In this document: positions 1 to 8,049 of the stretch, piece by piece
How positions within the stretch are numbered: the stretch's first letter is position 1
How the letters are laid out: each line of letters starts with the position of its first letter
Origin: UBA11090 sp035560555
GTDB taxonomy: Bacteria; Spirochaetota; Spirochaetia; Treponematales; Rectinemataceae
NCBI GenBank assembly: GCA_035560555.1
Contig: DATMZF010000021.1
Location: 62,001-126,000, forward strand
DNA: 64,000 nucleotides
Direction: 5' to 3'
Made by a program: the position numbers and the translations under genes
The notes under the pieces: generated by a model
Seen by the model: only the letters and a program-made list of their open reading frames with translations
Told to the model about the DNA's origin: nothing
The model's database searches: none

Positions 1-1
1 C

Positions 2-166
2 GACGGCTACATGTACTGCTTCCTCGCCGAAGGACGGAACGAGAGGGCCTTCGACCTGCAGTCGGATCATCACGCTATCTCGGAAGGCTTCATATCCGTC
101 AGCCTCGTCAATATACATCCTGAGGCCGCGCAGCCCGCCGAATGGAACGGTTCTGTTTTCTCCTGA
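2..166 (+). CDS. surE: C-terminal fragment of a SurE-like 5'/3'-nucleotidase
   Basis: The window opens inside a reading frame whose last 54 residues are visible; it ends with TGA at 164-166. The tail contains TDxxAxxxGxVSITPL-like spacing (FDLQSDHHAISEGFISVSLV), which resembles the extreme C-terminus of SurE, the survival protein that removes phosphate from nucleoside monophosphates. No catalytic residue lies in the visible part, because SurE's metal ligands are N-terminal. The identification therefore rests on one short motif and is tentative. It lies upstream of two tRNA genes that have their own promoter, so it is probably the last gene of a separate transcript. Confidence 0.6.
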   Translation, partial: DGYMYCFLAEGRNERAFDLQSDHHAISEGFISVSLVNIHPEAAQPAEWNGSVFS

Positions 167-194
167 TCCCGTGGAAATAAAGCATCGGCGGCTC

Positions 195-224
195 TTGACG
201 CAATCGGATGCTTTTATGTATAGT
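195..224 (+). promoter_or_regulatory. Sigma-70 promoter of the tRNA-Thr/tRNA-Tyr pair
   Basis: A TTGACG -35 box (195-200) and a TATAGT -10 box (219-224) are separated by 18 bases, placing the start about 10 bases upstream of tRNA-Thr at 241. This is one of the best promoter matches in the window. Related boxes with 18-base spacers precede tyrS and glnS. Confidence 0.7.
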
Positions 225-240
225 CGCTTTCGTTGCCTGC

Positions 241-313
241 GCCATCTTAGCTCAGCTGGCAGAGCACGTGACTTGTAATCTCGGGGTCCCCGGTTCGATT
301 CCGGGAGATGGCT
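241..313 (+). tRNA. tRNA-Thr (anticodon TGT)
   Basis: A cloverleaf can be folded by eye. The acceptor stem GCCATCT pairs with AGATGGC, the D arm is GCTC/GAGC, and the T arm is CCCGG-TTCGATT-CCGGG. The anticodon loop CTTGTAA reads TGT, for threonine ACN codons. The anticodon stem CGTGA/TCTCG has one T-T mismatch. The CCA tail is not encoded. It is followed 28 bases later by tRNA-Tyr, so the two are probably one transcript. Confidence 0.95.
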
Positions 314-341
314 CGAGGGTGTTTTGAAAGTGCCCTGTTTT

Positions 342-424
342 GGGGAGATTCCCGAGTGGTCAAAGGGGGCAGACTGTAAATCTGTTGGCTTACGCCTTCG
401 AAGGTTCAAATCCTTCTCTCCCCA
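342..424 (+). tRNA. tRNA-Tyr (anticodon GTA)
   Basis: This is a class II tRNA of 83 bases with the long variable arm expected of bacterial tRNA-Tyr. The acceptor GGGGAGA pairs with TCTCCCC, the anticodon loop CTGTAAA reads GTA, and the T arm is GAAGG-TTCAAAT-CCTTC. CCA is not encoded. A terminator follows directly. Confidence 0.95.
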
Positions 425-425
425 A

Positions 426-452
426 AACCTCCTCGTTTCGAGGAGGTTTTTT
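426..452 (+). terminator. Rho-independent terminator after the tRNA pair
   Basis: A perfect 8-bp stem CCTCCTCG/CGAGGAGG (428-435 with 439-446) has a TTT loop and is followed by six T. It begins two bases after the tRNA-Tyr discriminator base. Confidence 0.9.
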
Positions 453-494
453 ATTATATGAAGAAGCGAATGTCGCCGGAGCCAGGGAGCCACC

Positions 495-959
495 ATGTTT
501 GAAGAAGCCCATCGGCATGGATTGCCGTTTGGATGCACACAATGCTCGTTCTGCTGCGCTGGCTCTCCCGGATATGTCTGGCTCTGCGACAAGGATATAG
601 AAAGCCTTCTCGTGTTCCTCGGAATGGATTTCGAAACCTTCGTGAGGACCTGCTGCAAATATGTCGAGGTGGAAGGCGGACGCGCGCTCAGCCTGGGAGA
701 GAGGGCGGGCTACGCTTGCGTCTTCCTCGATGGCGGAAAATGCTCGGTGTATACCGCCAGGCCCGTTCAATGCAGGACCTATCCATTCTGGGAAGAAATA
801 CTCGAATCGGAAGCGACATGGAAAGCCGAGGTCGCCTATTGCCCCGGAATTGGTGCGGGCGGCACTGTTCCGCCCGAAAAGATCGCCGGGGCCATCCTTG
901 AGAGCCGCTCCAATCCACGGCGCTTGTTTCCCAGGAACGGGAGCGAGGAGCAACGATGA
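495..959 (+). CDS. YkgJ-family cysteine-cluster protein (putative Zn/Fe-binding)
   Basis: This is a 154-residue soluble protein with the cysteine pattern of the YkgJ/UPF0153 family: CTQCSFCC near residues 14-21, CSVYTARPVQCRTYPFW in the middle, and a late Cys at YCPG. The family is thought to chelate zinc or an iron-sulfur cluster, but its biochemical role is not settled. The start at 495 is the first ATG after the tRNA terminator and lies before the first cysteine motif. The stop overlaps the mltG start in an ATGA, so the two are translationally coupled. The pairing with mltG is contextual only and does not define a function. Confidence 0.85.
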   Translation: MFEEAHRHGLPFGCTQCSFCCAGSPGYVWLCDKDIESLLVFLGMDFETFVRTCCKYVEVEGGRALSLGERAGYACVFLDGGKCSVYTARPVQCRTYPFWEEILESEATWKAEVAYCPGIGAGGTVPPEKIAGAILESRSNPRRLFPRNGSEEQR

Positions 960-1972
960 GAAAAAGTAAGGCGAGACGACTGAAAACTGTCGGCTTCGTT
1001 ATCGCCATCGCGACGATTAGCCTCCTCGCGCTCACCTTTTCCGCGCCAAAGCCCGCGACCGCCTTTTCCGCGAAGGTTCTTCGGATCGAAAAGGGATACA
1101 CGGCGGGAGATGTCGCTTCGCTGCTGCGGGCTGAGGGGCTCATCAGAAATCGCCTGGTCTTCCAGATTTACTTGAGAGTCAGCGGAGCCGACAGAAAATT
1201 GAAGGCCGGAACGTATAAAATTGTCCAGGGCACGAGCCTGCCATCCCTCGTCGCGGCACTGACGCAAGGGAAAACCTTGCAGATACAGGTGACGATTCCT
1301 GAAGGCTCGACAGCGAGAGCCATAGCCCGTATCCTCGATAAGGCGGGCATCTGCGGCCAGGAAGACTTTCTCGCGGCGGTGGGAAACTCGGCGCTGACCG
1401 CCCGGGCGGGCATTCCCGGCGCCACTTTCGAAGGGTTTCTTTTTCCCGATACCTACCTCTTCTCCGAAAACAGCGACGCCGAAATGATCGCGCTCGCCAT
1501 GGCCCAGACTTTCTTCCGGAAGTTGGGGAAGATTCTTCCCGGCCGGAAACCGGACGACAAGAGGCTCTACGAAGCGGTGATTCTTGCCTCCATCGTTGAG
1601 CGGGAATATGGCGTCGAAGAAGAGGCGGGTCTCATCGCTTCGGTGTTCAAGAATCGCCTCGCCATCGACATGGCGCTTCAGTCCTGCGCGACAGTCGTCT
1701 ACATTATCACCGAAAAGCAGCGCAAGCCTCATCCCAAAGTCGTCCACTACGTGGATCTTGAGATCGACGACCCCTACAACACCTACATCCACCGAGGGCT
1801 TCCTCCCGGACCGATCTCCAACCCCGGCGAAACCTCCCTTCGCGCCGTATTCAACAGTCCCGAAAGTGATTATCTTTACTTCAGGCTCATCGAGGACTCC
1901 GAGGGCCTGCACAAGTTTTCCAAGACCTTCCAGGAACATACCGGCGAAGCGATTCCGGTCAAAGGATTCTGA
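956..1972 (+). CDS. mltG: Endolytic murein transglycosylase MltG
   Basis: MltG cleaves nascent glycan strands in the periplasm and is thought to set glycan length. The 338-residue protein has an N-terminal membrane anchor (about residues 12-30). It also carries the YceG signatures EGSTARAIA, FEGFLFPDTY, ASIVEREYG (catalytic Glu near residue 215) and GLPPGPISNPG, plus a closing YLYFR...HxFSxTxxEH block. Length and order match the family. The start is the ATG that overlaps the upstream stop by four bases. The stop is followed six bases later by the dnaG start, so mltG is part of the dnaG-rpoD transcript. No catalytic residue appears to be missing. Confidence 0.95.
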   Translation: MRKSKARRLKTVGFVIAIATISLLALTFSAPKPATAFSAKVLRIEKGYTAGDVASLLRAEGLIRNRLVFQIYLRVSGADRKLKAGTYKIVQGTSLPSLVAALTQGKTLQIQVTIPEGSTARAIARILDKAGICGQEDFLAAVGNSALTARAGIPGATFEGFLFPDTYLFSENSDAEMIALAMAQTFFRKLGKILPGRKPDDKRLYEAVILASIVEREYGVEEEAGLIASVFKNRLAIDMALQSCATVVYIITEKQRKPHPKVVHYVDLEIDDPYNTYIHRGLPPGPISNPGETSLRAVFNSPESDYLYFRLIEDSEGLHKFSKTFQEHTGEAIPVKGF

Positions 1973-1978
1973 AGAGCG

Positions 1979-3808
1979 ATGAGCAGATTACCAGAGACCC
2001 TGATCCAGGAAATCCTCGATAAAACGAACTATCTCACCGTTTTTCAGGAGAAGGTTCGGCTTACGAAGAAAGGCGGCAAATGGTGGGGCTTGTGTCCCTT
2101 CCACTCGGAAAAAACCCCTTCCTTTTCGGTCGATGCGGAACGTGGTCTCTATTACTGCTTTGGCTGCCAAAAAGGCGGATCCCTCATAGATTTCCTCATG
2201 GAGACGGACAAACTCTCCTTTCCGGAGGCGGTGGGGGAGTTGGCCGAACGGGCGCACGTCGCGCTTCCCGTCGATGATTTTATTTCCGACAAGGAAGAGA
2301 CCGAGCGGAGCCAACTCTATGCGCTCTACGAGAAACTGGCCAACGCCTTCCATTGGCTGCTCCGCGAGCGCGAATCGGGGGCCGAGGCGCTCGGGATACT
2401 CCGAAAGCGGAAAATCCCCGACGACCTCATAGACGGCTTCAGGCTTGGGTACGCCCCGGCTGACCCATCCTGGCTCCATCGATTTCTCGTCGGCAAAGGC
2501 TTTTCTCCCGAATTTCTCGAAAGGACAGGCCTCTTTTCCGCGCGCAACAAGCGCTATCCCCTCTTTTGCGATCGCATCATGTTCCCGATTGCCGACCAGC
2601 GGGGAAGGGTAATCGCTTTTGGGGGAAGGCTGATCCACGGCGATGGACCCAAGTACATCAACAGCCCGGACACACCCATATTCCACAAGCAGGAAAACCT
2701 ATTCGCCTTCGACAAGGCGATCCAGGCGATAAAGGAAATGAATTCCGCCCTCATCTGCGAAGGCTACATGGACGCCCTGTCGTTTCACGCCGCCGGCATT
2801 AAGAACGCCATAGCGCCGCTGGGTACCGCCTTCACGACCAAACAGGCCGCATCGATACGGCGAAGGGCCGAGCGAGTGTTCCTCTGCTTCGATTCGGATG
2901 ACGCCGGCAAGAAGGCCGCCGAGAGAGCCTGTTCCATCGCTTCGGGCGCCAGCCTCGAAACTAGCGTAGTATTGATGTCAGAAGGAAAAGACGCCTCGGA
3001 AATTCTGGAGAAATATGGGGCCGACGCATTGAAAAAGGTTGCGGAATACAGTATAAATAGCGGGGATTTCCTTATCCGCAGGGCTGAAGAGCTCTTCGAC
3101 TTGGGATCTGTGGACGGCAAATCCAAGGCTTCGGTGTTCTTCTATCCCTATCTCGATGCCCTTGATTCCGAGGTGAAGCGCAATGGCTTCCTCGATATCG
3201 TGGGGCGGAGGATGGGCGTGAACGCGAGCGGTCTTTTGGCCGATTACCAGAAGGCCAAGGCCATCGATGGAAATCATGCCGCCCATGCCGGGAAAAGCGT
3301 TTCCGTTCCGCGCGGGAACGCGAACGCGGGAGCCAGGACCGCCGATCTTTTTTTCATGACGGCGGTAGTCCTATTCCCCGAAGCTTTTTCCCAGGTGAAA
3401 GCATCGATAAGTTCCGACGACCTGGACGACACGCGAGCCAGGGATCTTTTTTACGCTCTCGAGGAAGCATCCATTCGCGATGCAAAGGAGACTACCTCGA
3501 TTCTCTCCTTAACAAGTGATGACGCCGCGAAACGCTTTGTCCTGGCCGTGGCGGCGTCGGGTGAACTGGATCAGGGACTGGAGACTGTCGTGCGCGACGG
3601 CGTCAGATCAGTCCGCGCGCGATCGCTCGAACGGAAAAGAACGCGACTTATCGCGGAAATCGGCCGCATATCGCAAAAAACCGGCGATTCTGCGGTAATG
3701 ACGGGGGCTTCTTCTGCCGAAATTCAGGAAACCGTGGTTGATCTGTTGAAAAAAAAGATGCAACTTGATGTTGAAATCGCACGTTTGAAAGGTGAAGTCG
3801 ATGAGTGA
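1979..3808 (+). CDS. dnaG: DNA primase DnaG
   Basis: DnaG makes the RNA primers for replication. At 609 residues it has a typical length. The N-terminal CHC2 zinc-binding site uses C39, H42, C60 and C63. The Toprim catalytic core follows, with EGYMD (Glu near 261) and DSDDAG (Asp near 305) as metal ligands. The C-terminal quarter is the less conserved DnaB-binding region. The gene sits in the classic macromolecular-synthesis arrangement with rpoD directly downstream. Its last 8 bases overlap the chosen rpoD start. rpsU, which precedes dnaG in enterobacteria, is not here. Confidence 0.97.
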   Translation: MSRLPETLIQEILDKTNYLTVFQEKVRLTKKGGKWWGLCPFHSEKTPSFSVDAERGLYYCFGCQKGGSLIDFLMETDKLSFPEAVGELAERAHVALPVDDFISDKEETERSQLYALYEKLANAFHWLLRERESGAEALGILRKRKIPDDLIDGFRLGYAPADPSWLHRFLVGKGFSPEFLERTGLFSARNKRYPLFCDRIMFPIADQRGRVIAFGGRLIHGDGPKYINSPDTPIFHKQENLFAFDKAIQAIKEMNSALICEGYMDALSFHAAGIKNAIAPLGTAFTTKQAASIRRRAERVFLCFDSDDAGKKAAERACSIASGASLETSVVLMSEGKDASEILEKYGADALKKVAEYSINSGDFLIRRAEELFDLGSVDGKSKASVFFYPYLDALDSEVKRNGFLDIVGRRMGVNASGLLADYQKAKAIDGNHAAHAGKSVSVPRGNANAGARTADLFFMTAVVLFPEAFSQVKASISSDDLDDTRARDLFYALEEASIRDAKETTSILSLTSDDAAKRFVLAVAASGELDQGLETVVRDGVRSVRARSLERKRTRLIAEIGRISQKTGDSAVMTGASSAEIQETVVDLLKKKMQLDVEIARLKGEVDE

Positions 3809-5525
3809 TGTAGAACTCGACCCCGCCATTACGAAGCTGCTCGAATACGCGAAAGAAAAAAAGTCCATCAGCTTCGATGAACTCTCCGATTTTCTCCCGG
3901 AATCAGTTCTCAATTCTGAGAAGATAGACGCCATTCTCGCCCTGCTGGAAGCCAACAACATCCAGCTGGAGGAGGAGGATATCCAGATCGAGGACGAGCA
4001 GACGCTCAAGAAAGAGCTGGAGAACAAGCGCCTCGTCAACAATTCCAAGGAATCGGGGAGCGATGATCCCATCCGCCTCTATCTCTACGAGATAGGGAAG
4101 GAACACCTGCTGACCGCCGACCAGGAAGTCGAGCTTTCCAAGATGATGGAGGAGGGCGAAGAGATAATCAAAGCCATTCTCCGCAGGTCAGGAATGCTCA
4201 TCCCCGAGTTTTATCAGCTCACGGTGAAGGCCTTGCGCAAGGAAACAAAAGATTCCACGGGGCAGCGCAAGGAAAACACGGAGAAGATCGCCGAGCGCAG
4301 GCGGTTGAACCAGTTCTACCGCGACGTCATCCGCGACAACCTCGCCGACCTCAGGGAATATGTCGACCTTAAGAAGAAGATCCTCGCCAAGGGCGGGGAT
4401 ATCTTCACGGAGGGCGATCTTGTCAAGAAGAGGGAAGTCCTCCTCGAGAAGATCAAAGACACCGAGATCCACCCCGAAGAGATAGGCTCATTCTCCGAGA
4501 AGTTCATAAACGCGGCCAAGAAAATCAACAAGTACCGGCGCGAGCAGGACAGGATACAGCGCATCCTTCAGATATCGTCGATGCGCGACATCAGGGTTCT
4601 CGGAAGGAACCTGACCATCAAGGAAAAGAGGGATGTCATCGAGGAGCAGCTGGGCCTGCCTTCCGAGGATATCAAGGAAAAAATTCGCCAGCTCCAGGTG
4701 ACCGAGAAGAAGATCAAGGAGCTGGAAGCAGCCTTCGAAGCCGATTGCGACCAGATCATCTCCATGGCCAGGGACATAAACCGCGGCCGGAAGATGATGA
4801 AGAGCGCCAAGGACAGGCTCATAAAGGCCAATCTCAGGCTCGTCGTTTCGATAGCCAAGAAATACACGAACAGGGGCCTTCACTTCTTCGATCTCGTTCA
4901 GGAAGGCAATATAGGCCTCATCAAGGCGGTCGAGAAATTCGAATACCGCAAGGGTTACAAATTCTCGACTTACGCCACGTGGTGGATACGCCAGGCCATC
5001 ACGCGCTCCATATCTGACCAGGCGAGGACGATTCGCGTTCCCGTCCACATGATAGAGCAGATCAACAAGGTGGTCAGGGAATCTCGCCAGCTCATGCAGA
5101 AACTGGGCCGTGAACCGACGGACGACGAGATCGCCGAACAGCTGGGCTGGCCCGTTTCGCGCGTCAAGAGCGTGAAAAACGTGGCTCGAGAACCTATATC
5201 CCTCGAGACGCCGATCGGCGAGGACGAAGATTCCCTTCTCGGCGATTTTATCGAGGACAAGGAAATCGAGAATCCCTCGATACAGACCGATTACAAGCTT
5301 CTTCAGGAACAGATAAAGATGGTTCTCTCGACGCTTCCGCCGCGCGAGCAGGAAGTCCTCCGGATGCGCTTCGGCCTCGACGACGGCTATTCGCTGACCC
5401 TCGAGGAAGTCGGTCTCTATTTTAACGTCACAAGGGAACGTATTCGCCAGATCGAGGCGAAGGCGTTGAAGAAACTGCGCCATTTCAAGCGGAGCCAAAA
5501 ACTTCGCGATTATATGGATCATTGA
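3801..5525 (+). CDS. rpoD: RNA polymerase primary sigma factor (sigma-70)
   Basis: This is the housekeeping sigma factor, 574 residues. Region 1.1-like sequence is followed by region 1.2 (DDPIRLYLYEIG), a long non-conserved spacer, and region 2 with DLVQEGNIGLIKAVEKFEY and the -10-reading YATWWIRQAITR. Region 3 follows, and then region 4 with the -35-reading helix VTRERIRQIEAKALKKLR. The ATG at 3801 is preceded by GAAAGGTG at a suitable distance. A GTG at 3792 in the same frame would add three residues and has no better ribosome site. The gene overlaps dnaG by 8 bases. Completeness of regions 2 and 4 marks it as the primary sigma factor rather than an alternative one. Confidence 0.97.
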   Translation: MSDVELDPAITKLLEYAKEKKSISFDELSDFLPESVLNSEKIDAILALLEANNIQLEEEDIQIEDEQTLKKELENKRLVNNSKESGSDDPIRLYLYEIGKEHLLTADQEVELSKMMEEGEEIIKAILRRSGMLIPEFYQLTVKALRKETKDSTGQRKENTEKIAERRRLNQFYRDVIRDNLADLREYVDLKKKILAKGGDIFTEGDLVKKREVLLEKIKDTEIHPEEIGSFSEKFINAAKKINKYRREQDRIQRILQISSMRDIRVLGRNLTIKEKRDVIEEQLGLPSEDIKEKIRQLQVTEKKIKELEAAFEADCDQIISMARDINRGRKMMKSAKDRLIKANLRLVVSIAKKYTNRGLHFFDLVQEGNIGLIKAVEKFEYRKGYKFSTYATWWIRQAITRSISDQARTIRVPVHMIEQINKVVRESRQLMQKLGREPTDDEIAEQLGWPVSRVKSVKNVAREPISLETPIGEDEDSLLGDFIEDKEIENPSIQTDYKLLQEQIKMVLSTLPPREQEVLRMRFGLDDGYSLTLEEVGLYFNVTRERIRQIEAKALKKLRHFKRSQKLRDYMDH

Positions 5526-5540
5526 TAGGGGTGTGCTCGC

Positions 5541-6473
5541 ATGACTACGATCGAAATGTTGGAGAAGCTGAAAACATACCAGGAAATTCTCAGCGAGAGA
5601 GTGGCCTTGGAGGAGGAGATCGATCTCTTGCCCAAGACTATCGAAGCCCAGAATGAAATGCTGTCGCGCCTCAGGAAATCCTTCGGCGAAAAGGATGAAG
5701 CCTTCAGGAAATCGGAAGAAAGGGTTCGCGAACTCCGCCAGGGGCTTCAGGAAGCGGAGATGACTCGCGAGAAATCCGAACAACAGATGGACGGCATCAC
5801 GACCCAGCGCGAATACGAGGCGATAAACAAGGAAATCCGCGACGCGACGGAGAAGGAACAGACGCTCCGCAAGGATATCCAACAGGAAGAGCGGGCCTTC
5901 GCCGAAATCGAGGAAGAACTCCAGAAGACCGAGGGCGGCATCGCCATGCTCGAGCAGGAAATCTCCGAGAAGAGCGCGGCGATCGAAAACGAAAAGGAAA
6001 GCAAACAGACGACGATAAAGGACCTCAAGGACAGGGAAGCCGTCATTTCCGAAGGGATAAGCACCGACATCCTTTTCAAGCTCGAGAGAATCATCCGGAA
6101 CAAAAAGGGCGTAGGCGTCGTGCCCGTCCATGGCGTCGTCTGCACGGGCTGCCACATGATCCTGCCCGCCAACTTCGTCAATGAAATCAGGGATGAGGAA
6201 AACACGCGCGTCAACTTCTGTCCCTACTGCTCTCGCATTCTGTTCTACGAGGAAACCGACGAGGTCCCCGAGTTCATAGGCGACATCGAATCGGGATCCC
6301 TCGCCGACCTCGCGGATTATTCCGAAGAGGGCGAGGAAGAGTCCGATGCCGATGAAGACGACGACCAGCAGGACAAAGACGACCAGGACAAGGAGTTCCC
6401 CGCTTCCAGAAAGTCCGGCGGAAGAAAGAGTTCCTTCCCAAGGGAAGAATTCTCGGAGGAAGCCGACGAATAG
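5541..6473 (+). CDS. Coiled-coil protein with C4 zinc ribbon (DUF164-type)
   Basis: This 310-residue protein starts with about 180 residues of Glu/Lys-rich heptad sequence, indicating a long antiparallel coiled coil. A treble-clef-like zinc ribbon follows, with CTGC and CPYC about 24 residues apart. It ends in a very acidic, Asp/Glu/Gln-rich tail of roughly 60 residues. Proteins with this coiled-coil plus zinc-ribbon layout are widespread and proposed to bind nucleic acid or act as chaperones, without a firm assignment. It follows rpoD by 15 bases, as I recall for Treponema, and precedes the RNase P RNA gene. The acidic tail is unusually long compared with the core domain. Confidence 0.85.
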   Translation: MTTIEMLEKLKTYQEILSERVALEEEIDLLPKTIEAQNEMLSRLRKSFGEKDEAFRKSEERVRELRQGLQEAEMTREKSEQQMDGITTQREYEAINKEIRDATEKEQTLRKDIQQEERAFAEIEEELQKTEGGIAMLEQEISEKSAAIENEKESKQTTIKDLKDREAVISEGISTDILFKLERIIRNKKGVGVVPVHGVVCTGCHMILPANFVNEIRDEENTRVNFCPYCSRILFYEETDEVPEFIGDIESGSLADLADYSEEGEEESDADEDDDQQDKDDQDKEFPASRKSGGRKSSFPREEFSEEADE

Positions 6474-6501
6474 ACGCGGAAAAGCCTTATCTTTTTCGCG
6501 A

Positions 6502-6507
6502 TATGAT
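6502..6507 (+). promoter_or_regulatory. Possible -10 box for rnpB
   Basis: TATGAT lies about 15 bases upstream of the predicted 5' end of the RNase P RNA. I see no good -35 box at 17-18 bases, so the promoter may be weak or rnpB may also be read from upstream. Confidence 0.35.
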
Positions 6508-6520
6508 TGTTGTGTTAGTT

Positions 6521-6944
6521 AGGAGCGAGCCGCGCTGCCGCGGCGCCGTCGAAAGACGCGCCGAGGAAAGTCCGGGCTCATGCGGGCGCGATGCCGGATA
6601 ACGTCCGGGGCGCGTAAGGAACCGGCATCGCGAATCGCGGCCCAAAAGCGCGGTCCGTGGGCCAAGGCCTGGCGCGTACAGCTAGTGCCACAGAAAACAA
6701 ACCGCCAGAAATGGTAAGGGTGAAAAGGTGGGGTAAGAGCCCACCGCGTGTCCGGCAACGGACACGGCACGGCAAACCTCATCGTGAGCAAGGCCGAACA
6801 GCGGTGGATGGCCCATCCTTCCGCGCGAAAGCGCGGAAAAACCGCGGGTAGGTCGCTCGACATCGGATGGCGACATCGGATGCAGAGGGATGGCAGCGGC
6901 GCGGGATTCCCCGCGCACAGAACCCGGCTTACAGGCTCGCTCTT
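6521..6944 (+). ncRNA. rnpB: RNase P RNA (bacterial class A)
   Basis: This is the catalytic RNA that trims tRNA 5' leaders. The outer P1 helix is a perfect 9-bp pair, GAGCGAGCC (6523-6531) with GGCTCGCTC (6934-6942). The conserved P4-side block GAGGAAAGTCCGGGCTC is at 6563-6579. The matching 3' block ACAGAACCCGGCTTACAGGC is at 6917-6936. Internal conserved elements such as GGTAAGGGTGAAA and CGGTGGATGG are also present. The length of about 420 bases and the conserved blocks fit type A. A T-run at 6943-6948 directly after P1 can serve as the terminator. Small reading frames across this stretch are by-products of the RNA gene. The protein subunit rnpA is not in the window. Confidence 0.97.
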
Positions 6945-7008
6945 TTTTATTTTACATTTCGATGATCAAGTCGCTTGTTCGATCTTTCATCATTGAAGAT
7001 CAATGCAC

Positions 7009-7014
7009 TATAAT
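7009..7014 (+). promoter_or_regulatory. -10 box of the TPR-mreBCD-rodA operon
   Basis: A perfect TATAAT lies between the rnpB terminator and the TPR gene. The -35 match at 17-19 bases upstream is poor. Transcription from it would start near 7021, downstream of an in-frame ATG at 7003, which supports the later ATG at 7072 as the true start of the TPR gene. Confidence 0.5.
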
Positions 7015-7071
7015 AGCACGATTCATGCAGCGTGTTCAAAGACAGTCCGGCGGATCTGGGGTTTGCCTTTT

Positions 7072-8040
7072 ATGAAAAACAGCTCGCACCGCTCCTGGTG
7101 GTCAAGAAAATTTACGCTCGGTCATGGAAACCGATTGATTCCGGGCGCCATCGTCCTCGGCATCGGCCTCTTTGTCGGCATTTTTTTTTGGGTTTCGGGC
7201 GCTGAAAGACGGAAGGCGGCGGACCTGAATGACGCAAAATCATTTTCCAAAACGAAGATTCTGGACAGCTGGAGCGCGAGCGACAAGGTCAGTACGCTGG
7301 AAATGACCCGCGCTTCCCTTGAGGCGCTTCCCCTTGATCCTTTCTACTTAAGCTTCAATGGCATCGCGGCGTATTACCTTTCCTCGGACAAGCCCGAAGG
7401 CGATGAAAAGCAGAGCCTTCTGGACGAGGCTGTTTTCAGCCTCAGAAAGGCCATCGCTTCGGGTGGCAAGCTGCCCGTGAAGGCACAGGTGGAATATGTG
7501 CTGGGCAAAGCGTATTTTCAAAAAGGCTTGCCATGGTACGATCTGGCCGCGAAGTTCCTGGAGGCGTCGAAGGAAGATGGCTATGACGGCAAGGATTCCG
7601 AACAGTATCTCGGTTTGAGCTTCGCCGGACTTCAGAATCACGAAATGGCCGTCCGGCACTTCGAGGCGGCGCTCAAGCAGGAATCGAGCGATATATTGAT
7701 GCTCTCCGCCGCGATAAGCTATAAAGAATTGGGCAACATGGAGAAGACATCAGAATTGCTTTCAAAGGCGGTTTCGTCCGCCTCCGACGCCTTGATCGTT
7801 CAGCGCGCGCGCTTTATGCTCGCCGATATGGCCATGGCTGGCGGCGACATCGCCAAGGCCGGCGAATTGTATCAATCGATCGTGGAAACCGATCCCCGCT
7901 CGGCTGAAGGATGGTATAGACTGGGTCTCGTGTCCGAGGCCATGAAGGATCCGATCAAGGCCCGCGCCGACTGGCGCAAGGCCACTTCGATCGATCCCAA
8001 TCACGTTGAAGCTAGGAAGAAGCTTGCCGAACGGCTATAG
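7072..8040 (+). CDS. Membrane-anchored TPR protein of the elongation operon
   Basis: The 322-residue protein has a basic N-terminus, one transmembrane helix (about residues 25-43, PGAIVLGIGLFVGIFFW) and several tetratricopeptide-like helical repeats. The last repeat ends with the classic AEGWYRLGLVSEAMKDPIKA. TPR domains mediate protein contacts, so a scaffold role for the MreBCD/PBP2/RodA complex is plausible but inferred only from position 9 bases upstream of mreB. The ATG at 7072 was preferred over an upstream ATG at 7003, which overlaps a -10 box. The ribosome site is weak. I recall a TPR protein at the same place in Treponema. Confidence 0.8.
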   Translation: MKNSSHRSWWSRKFTLGHGNRLIPGAIVLGIGLFVGIFFWVSGAERRKAADLNDAKSFSKTKILDSWSASDKVSTLEMTRASLEALPLDPFYLSFNGIAAYYLSSDKPEGDEKQSLLDEAVFSLRKAIASGGKLPVKAQVEYVLGKAYFQKGLPWYDLAAKFLEASKEDGYDGKDSEQYLGLSFAGLQNHEMAVRHFEAALKQESSDILMLSAAISYKELGNMEKTSELLSKAVSSASDALIVQRARFMLADMAMAGGDIAKAGELYQSIVETDPRSAEGWYRLGLVSEAMKDPIKARADWRKATSIDPNHVEARKKLAERL

Positions 8041-8049
8041 GGAGGAATG

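Noticed and set aside
340..600. Plus-strand 86-codon frame over tRNA-Tyr and its terminator
   Set aside because: It covers a tRNA and a terminator, so it is not a gene.
4488..6155. Antisense 555-codon open frame across rpoD and the zinc-ribbon gene
   Set aside because: It is a by-product of GC-rich codon use; the plus-strand proteins are clear family members, and the antisense product has no domain or ribosome site.
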